The notes under the pieces: model-generated
The model's input: the letters and a program-made list of their open reading frames with translations, nothing else
Databases searched by the model: none
What the model was told of the DNA's origin: nothing
Assembly (NCBI GenBank): GCA_046347195.1
Contig: JAXMGQ010000008.1
Span: 1-64,000, forward strand
Reading direction: 5' to 3'
Length of the DNA: 64,000 nt
DNA from: TMP-86 sp046347195
Lineage (GTDB): Bacteria > Pseudomonadota > Gammaproteobacteria > Steroidobacterales > Steroidobacteraceae
Made by a program: the position numbers and the translations under genes
In this document: positions 41,691 to 51,562 of the stretch, in pieces
Layout: each line of letters begins with the position of its first letter
Numbering within the stretch: the stretch's first letter is position 1

Positions 41691-43813
41691 TGCCGGCAAT
41701 ACCTGTCTACGATCAGCAGACCAATCTCTCCGGCACCTCGCTCGGGCCGGGGCCGGTCAACACCACGAGCAATGGGATCGGTGAGGGCCTGCAGCAAGTG
41801 GCGCAGGGCGCCCAGCACCTGGTGCGCGCGCAGGATCAGATCAAGGAAGCCAACGCAGCCTCCTGGAGCGCGCAGGCGCTCACGCAGTCCCAAAGCGATT
41901 GGCTGACCACGCTCGATGAGCGCAAGCGCAGCGCTCCAGCCGGCGCGCCGAATTTCACCAAGGACCTGCTCTCCGACTTCGACAAGAACGCCAACGAAAC
42001 GATTGGCATGGCGCCCACGGCAGCATCCAAAAAGTTCATGACCGAGCGGCTCACGGCGCTCCGTGGCCAGCTCACTCGCTCGGGCCTTGAGTTCGAGAAC
42101 GTGCAGCGCACCGCCAACAACATCGACATCGCCAAGACCTCGGTGGATGCGGCGCGCGGGGAACTGCAGAACCAGCCCGACTACTTCGCGGTGCGCCTGG
42201 CCGAGCGGCGCGAGCTGATCAACCAGATGGACCTGACCGGCAAGGAGATGGAGAAACTCCTAGACTACGCGCAGCGCTCGATGGCGCACGATGCCACCGT
42301 GGGCCTGATCGACCGCAACCCCTACACCGCGCTCAAGGCCATCAATTCCAAAGGGCCTTCCGGCGTGGCAGCCGTGGATGCCCTGAACCCAGATGATCGA
42401 CTGGTGCTGCGCAATGCGGCGGAAGGCGAGATCCACCGGCGCGAACTCGTGGCGCGCCAGAATCAGGACCGGGCGGATGCCATCGGCTATCGCGCGGTGA
42501 GTGAGATGGATCGCCAGGTGGCAAGCGGGCTGCCGGCCACGGCGCAGATGTGGGCCGACTGGCAGGCCGATGTGAAGGGCACCCAGTACGAGCCGATGTT
42601 CAAGGAACGCCTGGCGGCCGAGCAGGAAGTGCAGGGCGTGCTGCGTAAGCCCATTGCCGAGCAGGTGGCCTATGTGCAACAGCAGCAGGCCAAGCTCGAG
42701 GCCGAAGGCGGAGACCTTCAAGAACTCGCCAACCTGAATCGCCTGCAGGGCGCGATCAAGCAGAACGCCAACATGCTGATGCAGACCCCGCTCCAGTATG
42801 CGCAGGTGCGCCTTGGGCAGCAGGTGGCCCCGGTGGACTTCTCCGCGCTCGCCGATCCGCAAGGCGCGTCATCGCTCGCCCCGCAGTTCGCCGCGCGTGC
42901 CGCCACGGTGGAGGGCCTGCGCAAATCCATGGGCGACCAGGTGGGCTACAAGCTCCTCTTGCCGCAGGAGGCCGCGCAGCTCGCGGCGGTGGTGGAGAAC
43001 GCGACCCCGAAACAGGCCACGCAGATCTTCGCCTCCTTGCGCACAGCGGCGGGCTCAGACCAGGCCTACACCTCGATGATGCAGCAGATCGCCCCGGACT
43101 CTCCCGTGCGCTCCTTCGCGGGCCTCATCGCTTCCAAGAAGGCGCAGCTCACTCTGCAGTCGCATATCTTCTCCCCGGACATCGTGGCGCAGTCCGGGGA
43201 TGTGGCCGCCACCATGCTGCGCGGGGAGGCGCTGCTGGACCCCTCCAAGCAGGCCAAGGGCGCGGACGGCAAGCCCCGCACCTCGCTGTACCTGCCGGAG
43301 ACCAAGACCCTGCAGGCGGCGTTCCAGGATCAGGTGGGCTCCGCGTTCGCGGGCTACCCCAACGCCGCGCAGATCGCATTCCAAGCGGTCAATGCCTACT
43401 ACACCGGCAAAGCTGCCGACACGGGCCGGCTTGCCGCGGATTCCAAGGACATCGACTCGGACCTCGTCAAGGAGGCCATCACCGCCACCATCGGGCAGGT
43501 GGTCGACTACAACGGCCGCGGGGATGTGATCGCACCCTGGGGCATGGATGAAAACCAGTTCACGAGCGCGGTGCAGCGCGCGTTCGCCGCCCAGAAGGGC
43601 TCGATCAACTGGCAGGACAATCAGCCCAAGGCGCTCGATGCGCTGGGCTTGAAGCCCGCCGGCTCCGGCTCCTACTACCTCACCGCCGGCCGCGGCTATC
43701 TGACCGACAAGACCGGCGCGCCGGTGGTGCTCAAGCTCGGCGATCCGATCGATTACTCGGCCCCGCCCCCGATCCCGCAGGAGCCGCGCGTGGGCCGCGG
43801 GGTGGATCGGTGA
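41690..43813 (+). CDS. Internal virion protein / ejection protein (gp15-like)
   Basis: 707 residues starting MPAIPVYDQQTNLSGTSLGP. Long helical body (LARAQDQIKEANAASWSAQA region and repeated Gln/Ala), as expected for the middle ejection protein that forms the periplasmic tunnel during DNA delivery. No catalytic motif is visible. Ends PPPIPQEPRVGRGVDR. It overlaps the next GTG by 4 bp. Confidence 0.75.
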   Translation: MPAIPVYDQQTNLSGTSLGPGPVNTTSNGIGEGLQQVAQGAQHLVRAQDQIKEANAASWSAQALTQSQSDWLTTLDERKRSAPAGAPNFTKDLLSDFDKNANETIGMAPTAASKKFMTERLTALRGQLTRSGLEFENVQRTANNIDIAKTSVDAARGELQNQPDYFAVRLAERRELINQMDLTGKEMEKLLDYAQRSMAHDATVGLIDRNPYTALKAINSKGPSGVAAVDALNPDDRLVLRNAAEGEIHRRELVARQNQDRADAIGYRAVSEMDRQVASGLPATAQMWADWQADVKGTQYEPMFKERLAAEQEVQGVLRKPIAEQVAYVQQQQAKLEAEGGDLQELANLNRLQGAIKQNANMLMQTPLQYAQVRLGQQVAPVDFSALADPQGASSLAPQFAARAATVEGLRKSMGDQVGYKLLLPQEAAQLAAVVENATPKQATQIFASLRTAAGSDQAYTSMMQQIAPDSPVRSFAGLIASKKAQLTLQSHIFSPDIVAQSGDVAATMLRGEALLDPSKQAKGADGKPRTSLYLPETKTLQAAFQDQVGSAFAGYPNAAQIAFQAVNAYYTGKAADTGRLAADSKDIDSDLVKEAITATIGQVVDYNGRGDVIAPWGMDENQFTSAVQRAFAAQKGSINWQDNQPKALDALGLKPAGSGSYYLTAGRGYLTDKTGAPVVLKLGDPIDYSAPPPIPQEPRVGRGVDR

Positions 43814-45718
43814 CTGAGATCTTCGCGCTCGATGCGGACGGGCAGCGCCAAGCAGCGGAGACCGCGGCGCTCAACCCTTACGATCCTGCGCGCGAGATCC
43901 CCGGATTCTTCGAGGGCGCATTCGCCAGCGGCATGGGCGTCATGCGGGGCGGTGCCGCCGCCGCTGCGCGCGATCGATATCCTGGCCTCCGCTCCGGTCG
44001 CTGCCTACGAATCCCTCACCGGCCAAGAAGGCCGTTTCCTCGATGACTGGTATCGCTCGGTGGATGAAACGGCCGGTAGCGCCATGGACTTCTGGACGCC
44101 GAATGCCAACGAGACGGGCGCGGCCGGGCGCGTGCTCGGCGGCTTTGCCGAGATGGTGCTGCCGCTTGCGGCCACCGGCGGAAATCCTTCCTTGCTGCTC
44201 GCGCAGACGCAGACCAACGCAGCCGTGGATCTGGTCAACCAGGGTGTGGATGCACAGACCGCGAACCAGGTGGCGCTGCTCCAAGGCGCGGCGACGGCGG
44301 TAGGCTTCCGGCTGCCGTTCCTGGGCAAGTCGCTCCTGCCGCGCGTACTGACGGGCGCCGGCGGGAACCTGGCGGTCAACACCACGGCCGCCTTCCTCAC
44401 CGAGCAGAAGCTCAAGTCCGAAGGCTATGACGCCCAGGCGCAGCAGTTCGACCCCGCGAATCTGGAATCGCGGTTTGTCGATGTGCTCTCAGGCGCTGCC
44501 TTTGGAGCGCTTGCACACCTGGGCTCCCCGCGCGAGCCGAAGCAGGTGAAGGATGCGGCGCTCACGGCTGACAACGCCAAGCACTTCCAACAGGACACCG
44601 CACCTGGCGAACCGCAGGATTTGGAATCCTTCGTTGCGCACCAAGATGCGATGGAATCGGCCACTCGCGCGCTCCTGACCGGGGAGCCCGTGGTGGCGCC
44701 CGCGGCCGTCACCGAAGGCAACTTCGCCCCGCGCGCAGCGCCCCGGGCTGCCGAGGTGCCGGAGGACCTGCAGGCCTTCGATAAAAACCAGGCTGATGTG
44801 CACGCGCATGAGGAAGCTGCGCTCATCGAGCAGCAGATCCACGATGCGCTCGCCGCCCAGGAAGCCAAGCTCCAGGCCGTGGCCGAGGGCCCGGATGCGC
44901 AGGCCGTCAACCTTCGCAACGATTCGACCGAGACGGCGGCACGGCTCGCCGATGCGCGCGCGACGCTCGATGAGGCGGCTGCCACCCTCATGGGCGACAA
45001 GGAAGCGCAGGTGCAGGCCGAGGCGCAGCGCCTGGCCTCGCAGGATCAGACCAATGCCTACGCCCGCGGCCGAGCGCTGGAGTTCGGCGAACCGCCGCCG
45101 ATCCATGAAGCGGTGATGCAGCGGGCGAGGGCGGCTGTGGAGTCCATGCGCAAGAACGCCTCCCGCATGGCCGACACCGCGCGCAACCTCGTGCGCTCGC
45201 TTGAGGAGGACATGACCCGGGTCAACCGCGTGCGCGTGGCGGAAGGTGATCTCGAGCGCCTGCGCACAGAGCGCAACCAGGCCAAGAGCTTGAAGGACCT
45301 GGCAGATGCCCTGCCGCAGGGCTTGCGCGAGGCCTTCCGCCGGCGCATCGATGAACTGACGACCAGCGCCCGGAAGCTCGAAGTCACCCCGCGCGCCCCG
45401 GCAGAAACCCCCGTTTCCAAGGGAGAGAAACCGGCAGCCAAGCCCGCCGAAGCGCCAAAGCCAAAGCCCGCTGCGCCCGCGGCCGAGGCGAGCGGTGCGC
45501 CCGATCCCGGCGCCGCCTTGGTGAAGTCCGCGCGCGAAGCGCTGGCCGCCCGCCCCGAGCTGAAAGTGACGATTGGCGAAACCGCGCCAGATGGCTCCAG
45601 CGCCACGATCAGCGCGGAGGAATTGCTTGCCCGCGGGGATGCCGAGATCGCCCAGGCGAAGCAGGATGCGGCCGGATTCGAGGCCGCGGTGAACTGTCTC
45701 TTGAGCAGCGGGGAATAG
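43810..45718 (+). pseudogene. Ejection protein (one frameshift near 43967)
   Basis: GTG 43810 gives MTEIFALDADGQRQAAETAA, NPYDPAREIPGFFEGAFASG and MGVMRGGAAAAA, after which the protein continues in another frame as AIDILASAPVAAYESLTGQE. From there it is clean for 580 residues with a hydrophobic section (GGFAEMVLPLAATGG), coiled-coil regions and a Pro/Ala/Lys-rich linker near the end. Restored length is about 635 residues. One single-base indel in a GC-rich run explains the break. Confidence 0.75.
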
Positions 45719-45719
45719 C

Positions 45720-48257
45720 ATGCGAGCGCAGTGTATTGCGGCGGTGGTCAAGGCAATCGGCCGGCAGCTCTCCCAGGTGGAGGTGCGCGACATCGAGGCG
45801 CGAATCGTTCGCAACATGCGCCAGCTCGCGGTGAAGGATCCGAACTGGACCAGCTACTCCAAGGCCGACCGGCTCACGCTCGCAGCCCAGGAGGCCGCCA
45901 AGGAACTCGTGGCCGAGAAGCAATTGAAGCAGCAGCGCGAGGCGCTGACCATTCTCGCCCACGCGCGGATCGAGCAGAACCTCGCCGACCAGGCCGCGCG
46001 CGGTATCAAGGGCTTCGATGCCTTGAATCGCATCATCGGCTTTTTCAGCGATGGCAAATCCAAGGGCACCTCGGTGGAGTACCAGGGCAAGGCCATCGCC
46101 GCGGACTCCATCCGCCAGATGCTCGGGACCTTGGAAGCGAGCCACCCCAAATGGTTCGGGCTGTTCGAGAACAACGACGGCGTGAAGGCGATCATCAAGG
46201 AGCTGTTCCACGAGAACTCCGGGGATGTCGACGCCCGCAACGGTGCCAAGCTGTTCCAGCAGGTAGCCGAAGGCCTGCGCGGGCGCTTCAATCGGGCGGG
46301 CGGGGATGTGGGCAAGCTCGATGATTGGGGCCTGCCGCACCATCACTCGCAAGTGCGAGTAGCCAAGGCCGGCGGGCACACGGATGCGACCCTTGCGCGC
46401 GCCGCGTGGAAGCAGGACATCCTGCCCATGCTGGACCGCCGCCGGTACGTGAACCCGGACGGTACGCTCATGAACCCGGCCGAGCTCGATGCCTTCCTCG
46501 ATCACGCCTGGACGACCATTGCCACGGGCGGGGCCAACAAGTCCACGCCCGGCGCTTTCAACGGGAGCGGGGCGCGCGCGAACCGCGGCAACGAATCCCG
46601 CCAGATCCACTTCAAGGACGCAGACTCGTACATCGCCTATCAGGAGAAGTACGGCGAGCGCTCGCTGTATGAGGTGCTGGTGGGCCACATCGAGGGCGTG
46701 GCCAAGGATGTGGCGATGGTGGAGGCGCTGGGGCCGAACCCCAACCACACGTTCCGCTTTTACCGCGACAAGATTCTGCAGGATGAGAAGATCGCCGCGC
46801 CGTCTCAGTCCGGCAAACTCGACCAGCAGGCGATCAAGGCGGAAAATCTCTATAACGAGGTGGCCGGCATCCGGCTGCCCGTGGCCTCCGAGCACCTGGC
46901 CAACGCCTTCGACACGCTGCGCTCCTGGCTGATCGCCGCGCGCCTGGGCTCATCGGTGATCACCAGCTTCTCGGACGATGCCACGCTCCACCTCACCGGC
47001 AAGGTGAACCAGCTCCCGGCGATGCAGCTTTTGGCGAACGAGCTCTCCGCGCTGAATGTGGCCAACCGCGCCGAGGAGCGCATGGCGAACCGGGCGGGCC
47101 TTGCGCTGAACTCGATGATCGCCTCGCTCAACCGCTTCGGGCAGGGACAGCTCGGCAGCGCGTGGTCCAAGAAACTGGCCAATGCGGTGCTGCGCGCGTC
47201 TGGCCTGAACGCCATGACCGAGGCCCGCCGGCGAGCGTTCGGCACCACCATGATGGGCGCGATCGGTTCGGTGACCAAAAGCGCCCGCAACCTCGCTGCC
47301 CTTGATCCGCATGACTACCGGATCCTGCTCTCCAAGGGCATCACCGATACCGAGTTCCAGGTGTGGAAGGCCGCGCAGCTTGAGAACTGGGGCGGGGGCA
47401 ACAACACGATGCTCACCCCGGATGCGATCTACCGCATCCCCGATGCGGCGCTCTCGCACCTCGGCAACCCGCAATCCTTGCGCGAGCAGGCAGCCACGCG
47501 GTTGCTTGCCACGGTGCTCGAGGAGACCGATGTCGCGGTCATCGAGCCGGGCGCGCGTGAGCGCACCATCACCGGCGGGCAGACCCAGCGCGGCACCATG
47601 AAGGGGGAGATCACGCGCTCCTTCTTCCTGTTCAAGTCCTTCCCGATGGCCATGATCCTGCGGCATTGGGAGCGTGGCATGTCCATGCCCAACACCGGCG
47701 GGAAGGCCGCCTACCTGGCCACCCTGATGGCCGCGACCACCGTGGCCGGCATGGCCTCGCTCCAGGTGTCCGAGCTTCTGGCCGGGCGCGATCCGCGCAA
47801 CATGAACCCGGCGGGGAAGGGCGGCACCCGCAACTGGATTGCCGCCATGTTGAAAGGCGGCTCCTTGGGCATCTACGGGGATTTCCTGTTCTCCGATGCC
47901 ACCCAGCATGGCGGCTCACCGCTCGCGACTCTCGAAGGCCCGGTGCTCGGTGAGATCGAGGATATGTTCAACCTCACCCAGGGCAATATTATGAAGGCCT
48001 CGCAAGGGCGGCCTACCCACTTCGGCGCCGAAGCGGTTAAGCTGGTCAAGGGGAACCTGCCGGGTGCCTCGCTCTGGTATGCCAAGGGTGCGCTCGATCA
48101 CATGATCTTTCAGCGACTGCAGGAGTATTTCTCGCCAGGGTATCTGGCTGCAATGCGAACCCGCGCGCGCCAGCAATTCAATCAAACCTACTGGTGGGAG
48201 CCGGGCCGGCCGGCGCCCAGTCGCGCACCTGATCCCACCGCAGCGTTGCAAGACTGA
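45720..48257 (+). CDS. Large internal virion / ejection protein (gp16-like position)
   Basis: 845 residues starting MRAQCIAAVVKAIGRQLSQV. Mostly helical with several amphipathic or hydrophobic stretches towards the C-terminus (YLATLMAATTVAGMASLQVS, NWIAAMLKGGSLGIYGDFLF), the latter also seen in large ejection proteins of podovirus prophages. No lytic transglycosylase motif found at the N-terminus. It is third and largest of the ejection set and precedes a small membrane protein and the tailspike. Confidence 0.7.
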   Translation: MRAQCIAAVVKAIGRQLSQVEVRDIEARIVRNMRQLAVKDPNWTSYSKADRLTLAAQEAAKELVAEKQLKQQREALTILAHARIEQNLADQAARGIKGFDALNRIIGFFSDGKSKGTSVEYQGKAIAADSIRQMLGTLEASHPKWFGLFENNDGVKAIIKELFHENSGDVDARNGAKLFQQVAEGLRGRFNRAGGDVGKLDDWGLPHHHSQVRVAKAGGHTDATLARAAWKQDILPMLDRRRYVNPDGTLMNPAELDAFLDHAWTTIATGGANKSTPGAFNGSGARANRGNESRQIHFKDADSYIAYQEKYGERSLYEVLVGHIEGVAKDVAMVEALGPNPNHTFRFYRDKILQDEKIAAPSQSGKLDQQAIKAENLYNEVAGIRLPVASEHLANAFDTLRSWLIAARLGSSVITSFSDDATLHLTGKVNQLPAMQLLANELSALNVANRAEERMANRAGLALNSMIASLNRFGQGQLGSAWSKKLANAVLRASGLNAMTEARRRAFGTTMMGAIGSVTKSARNLAALDPHDYRILLSKGITDTEFQVWKAAQLENWGGGNNTMLTPDAIYRIPDAALSHLGNPQSLREQAATRLLATVLEETDVAVIEPGARERTITGGQTQRGTMKGEITRSFFLFKSFPMAMILRHWERGMSMPNTGGKAAYLATLMAATTVAGMASLQVSELLAGRDPRNMNPAGKGGTRNWIAAMLKGGSLGIYGDFLFSDATQHGGSPLATLEGPVLGEIEDMFNLTQGNIMKASQGRPTHFGAEAVKLVKGNLPGASLWYAKGALDHMIFQRLQEYFSPGYLAAMRTRARQQFNQTYWWEPGRPAPSRAPDPTAALQD

Positions 48258-48466
48258 TGCTCGGCTGGCTCCTAGTGAATCTGTTCTTTTTCGCCGTGGT
48301 GCTGATCGGCGTCGGTGCCATGTTTTTCACCTTTTGGGTGGTGCGCGCCGCGCAGTTCTCCGCCGAGAACGAGCCTCTGGCCTTCATCGTGGCAGCGCTC
48401 GTTGCGCTCATCGCCACCGGCTACTGCACCAAGTGGCTGCACGGCTTCATTCAGAAGCGAATTTGA
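48257..48466 (+). CDS. Small two-span membrane protein
   Basis: 69 residues starting MLGWLLVNLFFFAVVLIGVG. Two hydrophobic spans, the first from WLLV to WVVRAA and the second ALAFIVAALVALIATGY-like (FIVAALVALIATGYC). Ends with basic QKRI. Its ATG overlaps the ejection-protein stop. It may be an antiholin-like or superinfection protein, but there is no direct evidence. Confidence 0.55.
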   Translation: MLGWLLVNLFFFAVVLIGVGAMFFTFWVVRAAQFSAENEPLAFIVAALVALIATGYCTKWLHGFIQKRI

Positions 48467-48482
48467 GGGCCGCTTCCCTGCC

Positions 48483-48493
48483 TTGAATGTGCA
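48483..48493 (+). promoter_or_regulatory. TTGA(A)TGTGCA late-boundary motif, site 5
   Basis: One-mismatch copy (TTGAATGTGCA) in the 65-bp gap before the tailspike gene, 39 bp ahead of ATG 48532. Confidence 0.4.
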
Positions 48494-48531
48494 TGACGTC
48501 TTAGCGATGGTGCGCCGATGGAGCGCACCCC

Positions 48532-50652
48532 ATGACCATCGAAGCCACGGCCTCAGAGATCAGCTATTCGGGCAATGGCGTCACTGTCGCCTTTGGGATT
48601 CCCTTCCCCTTCGACACCGCCGCCGACATCAAGGTGACCGCCACCGACGCAAGTGGCACCGCCGCTGAGATTGTTTCCGGCTTTGCTATCACGGGCGGCG
48701 GTGGATCCACCGGCACCTGCACCTTCACGACGGCGCCGGCCACGGGCGTCACCATCACGATTCTGGATGACCCTGATTTCACCCAGCCCACCGACTACAC
48801 CGACAACGATGCCTTCCCGGCCGAGACCCACGAGCGGGCGCTGGACCGCGTCACCCGGCTGTGCAAGCGCCTGCTGCAACTCGTGGGCCGCTCGCTGCGC
48901 TTCCCGGATGGCGACCCCTCATCCTCGGTGGTGCTGGGCTCGGTCGACACCCGCAAGGGCAAGTACCTTTTCTTCAATGCGGTGACCGGGGCCATCGAGT
49001 ATGCAGTGGGCATTGCCGTGACGACGCTCACGCAGTCGATCCTCGGGCAACTGCTCAACCCGCAGACCGATGAGGAAGTGGCGGCCGGCGTGGTGCCGAC
49101 CAATTACTGGTACCAGCCGGGCGACTTTCGCCGCTATGGCGCCAAGCAGGATGGCACCGACCAGTACGCGATCCTGCAGAAGGCCCTGGACATCGCGCTG
49201 TATTCCTCGGGCCGGGTCATGCCCAGCTACGTGGCGGCCGGCCCAGGCTTCTATCACAGCCAGACGCTGCAGCTTCGCGCCAACGGTCGGCTGTATGGCG
49301 CGGGCCTGAACAATTCCTTCCTGGTGTACACGGGCTTGGGCGATGCGCTGCAGATCAACGGCACCGCGGTCAACGTCAACACCCGCCACTTTGGCACCGT
49401 GGAGGATTTGGGAATCACCCACACCCAGGGCGCCTCGAACAACGGCGCAGGCATCGTGGTATTCGCTGCATCGCTCGTCAATATCCGGCGCTGCAACGTC
49501 TACAATTTCAAGCGCCAGATCGTGCTCGACCAGGCCGAGATCACCTCGGTTCGCGACTGCGTGCTGTCCTCGATCCACACGACTTCGGCCGCCGGAATCT
49601 GGCTGACCAATGGGGCGGACCGCACGCCGGGGGCAAGCCCTGGATTTACCAACCGCATCACCATCGATGGCAACCAGTTCAGCTTCCCGATCAGCTCGGT
49701 GTCGGTGGCGAACCTCATTGCCGATGATGGCGGCGGCAACCACGCCATCACGAACAACAACCTCTCGGGCGGCCTGCTGGGCATCCGCGCTGCCTACGTG
49801 GCGGCGCTCACCTTGGAAAACAACGAACACGAGAACGCCTACTCGGGCGATATCGTGCTGGATGAAACCACGCTGGCCGGCACCTACTTCGGTCCTGTCT
49901 ATGGATTCTCAATCAAGGACTGCGTGACGATCTCCCCGGGCACCTCGGGCGGCACGGCGCTAGGCAATATTGTCGTGAAGTCCGCGGTAGGCGGGGAGAT
50001 CAGGGGCAACACCTTCGGCAATTACACCAATGCCGCGGTGTACTTCCCGAACACCGCGGCGCTGGCTTTCAACACGAGCAGCAATATTGGCATCGAGCAC
50101 AACGACAAGGTAGTGACGGGCTCGGGCCGCACGGTCGGACCCTTCGTGGCCGCGGCCAATGGCGCGGTGCTCAAATCCATTCAGAACCGGCAGTGCGCGG
50201 AGACCTACGTCGCAGCCGCGACCACTACCTCGGGCTTCCCACAGGCGCTCACACCGACTCCTGCCACCATGGAAGGTATCCGCGTCGGCACGCGGCTGAC
50301 GTGCGGTAACGCAGATGGCACCAACCGCGAACAGGTGATCGTGACCGCGGTCACCTCAACGACCTTCACCGCGACGTTCCAGTCGCAGAAGTCCGCGAAC
50401 TGGGTGGTGCGCGCCGGCACCCCGATGAATCAAATTCGTGGATCTGGAAGCTTTTCAAGCTCCACCACCTCAACGGTCACCTTTGCGCCCACCGGGGAAT
50501 ACGACACGAATTATCAGATTCGCATTACGCCGACCAGCGCGCCCGCTGGATTGTGGCATGTGCCTCCTGGCAGCAAGGGAACGGCGAATTTCGTTGTCAC
50601 GTGCGCCAGCTCCGGGTCGTGGACCTATGACTGGGAATTGGTGCGCGACTGA
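48532..50652 (+). CDS. Tailspike / tail fibre with beta-helix (pectate-lyase-like)
   Basis: 706 residues starting MTIEATASEISYSGNGVTVA, an N-terminal particle-binding domain typical of podovirus fibres (FPAETHERALDRVTRLCKRL). A Pectate_lyase_3-like beta-helix opens with GDFRRYGAKQDGTDQYAILQ and includes parallel-strand repeats (NRITIDGNQFSFPI, HAITNNNLSGGLLGIRAAYV, LTLENNEHENAYSGD). The C-terminal 150 residues are another beta domain. Likely depolymerase and receptor binder; catalytic residues not assignable by eye. Confidence 0.8.
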   Translation: MTIEATASEISYSGNGVTVAFGIPFPFDTAADIKVTATDASGTAAEIVSGFAITGGGGSTGTCTFTTAPATGVTITILDDPDFTQPTDYTDNDAFPAETHERALDRVTRLCKRLLQLVGRSLRFPDGDPSSSVVLGSVDTRKGKYLFFNAVTGAIEYAVGIAVTTLTQSILGQLLNPQTDEEVAAGVVPTNYWYQPGDFRRYGAKQDGTDQYAILQKALDIALYSSGRVMPSYVAAGPGFYHSQTLQLRANGRLYGAGLNNSFLVYTGLGDALQINGTAVNVNTRHFGTVEDLGITHTQGASNNGAGIVVFAASLVNIRRCNVYNFKRQIVLDQAEITSVRDCVLSSIHTTSAAGIWLTNGADRTPGASPGFTNRITIDGNQFSFPISSVSVANLIADDGGGNHAITNNNLSGGLLGIRAAYVAALTLENNEHENAYSGDIVLDETTLAGTYFGPVYGFSIKDCVTISPGTSGGTALGNIVVKSAVGGEIRGNTFGNYTNAAVYFPNTAALAFNTSSNIGIEHNDKVVTGSGRTVGPFVAAANGAVLKSIQNRQCAETYVAAATTTSGFPQALTPTPATMEGIRVGTRLTCGNADGTNREQVIVTAVTSTTFTATFQSQKSANWVVRAGTPMNQIRGSGSFSSSTTSTVTFAPTGEYDTNYQIRITPTSAPAGLWHVPPGSKGTANFVVTCASSGSWTYDWELVRD

Positions 50653-51077
50653 TGCCCACGAGCGCCTCCGATCTCGCCTTCGCGCGCCTGCAGGCTGAGG
50701 AGGGTTTCCGATCTTCCGCCTACCGCGACACGGCCGGCAATCTCACCATCGGGTATGGGTTCAACATCGACGCGGGAATCTCTCAGTACTGCGCGCTGGC
50801 ACTGATGGATGCGCAGCTGGCAGAGATTACGCGCTCGCTCTCGGGTTTCTGGTGGTGGGCGGCCCTAGACGACGTGCGCGCCTCAGTGCTGCTCGATCTG
50901 GGCTTTAACCTTGGCGTGAATGGGTTGCTGCACTTTCCGAAAATGCTCGCTGCGGTGGGCGCCAAGAATTGGAAAGTGGCGCACGACGAACTGCTTGATA
51001 GCGCGGCGGCTCGCTCACTTCCGCAGCGCTACCAGCGGCTCGCGCAAATCCTGTTGACTGGGCAAGAGGGTAGATGA
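50652..51077 (+). CDS. Endolysin, GH24 lysozyme
   Basis: 141 residues starting MPTSASDLAFARLQAEEGFR. The catalytic triad region is clear: Glu in AEEGFRSSAYRD, Asp in YRD, Thr in GNLTIGYGFN. This is the T4-lysozyme (GH24) arrangement. Conserved VLLDLGFNLGVNGLLHFPKM follows. There is no signal peptide, so it relies on the holin for release. The ATG overlaps the tailspike stop by 1 bp. Confidence 0.92.
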   Translation: MPTSASDLAFARLQAEEGFRSSAYRDTAGNLTIGYGFNIDAGISQYCALALMDAQLAEITRSLSGFWWWAALDDVRASVLLDLGFNLGVNGLLHFPKMLAAVGAKNWKVAHDELLDSAAARSLPQRYQRLAQILLTGQEGR

Positions 51078-51370
51078 TGAGTGATTCGCATAAACCGCCG
51101 GTGACGTTTTTTGGGGCACCGCCCGTCACCTGGGCCATGGATGGGGCGCTGCTCATTGCCATCATCAAGATGCTGCTGATGGCGGGCGCCCTCACCGAGC
51201 GCCTCGAGCAGCTCTCGCGCGACTCCATCGCCGTGCAGGCGCGCCTGAACAGCGCCGAGCAGATCAATAACGCACAGCAGTCATCGATGGCGGCCACCGA
51301 TGCGCACTATCAGGACATCCAGCGACGCCTGGATTCAATCGACCGGAAGCTTGAAAAGGTGATGCGATGA
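51074..51370 (+). CDS. Lysis-cassette membrane protein with coiled coil
   Basis: 98 residues starting MMSDSHKPPVTFFGAPPVTW. A single hydrophobic stretch (ALLIAIIKMLLMAGAL) is followed by a coiled coil (LSRDSIAVQARLNSAEQINN ...RLDSIDRKLEKVMR). One-span holin-like or holin-accessory protein; its place between endolysin and holin supports a lysis role. It overlaps both neighbours by 4 bp. Confidence 0.6.
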   Translation: MMSDSHKPPVTFFGAPPVTWAMDGALLIAIIKMLLMAGALTERLEQLSRDSIAVQARLNSAEQINNAQQSSMAATDAHYQDIQRRLDSIDRKLEKVMR

Positions 51371-51561
51371 AACGCATCTGGCAATTCTGGGTAGACCACG
51401 GCACGAAAGTGCTGGGCAACGTGAGCACACTGATCGCGGGCTTCATCGCGATTCCCGACCTCATCGCCAAAGAACACGTCAAGTGGTGGGCCGCATCGCT
51501 GGTCGTGCTTGGCGTCATGACCGTAAAGCGCGGTTTCACCAACAGCAACAATGGAGATTGA
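51367..51561 (+). CDS. Holin
   Basis: 64 residues starting MKRIWQFWVDHGTKVLGNVS. Two hydrophobic segments (TLIAGFIAIPDLIA, WWAASLVVLGVMTV) with a short loop and a basic-polar tail KRGFTNSNNGD, the size and plan of class II holins. It makes the membrane lesion that releases the GH24 endolysin. The ATG overlaps the previous stop. Confidence 0.7.
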   Translation: MKRIWQFWVDHGTKVLGNVSTLIAGFIAIPDLIAKEHVKWWAASLVVLGVMTVKRGFTNSNNGD

Positions 51562-51562
51562 C

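Noticed and set aside
48257..48466. Holin assignment for the two-span protein before the tailspike
   Set aside because: It is 2 kb away from the endolysin, and a better holin candidate (51367-51561) sits in the lysis cassette.
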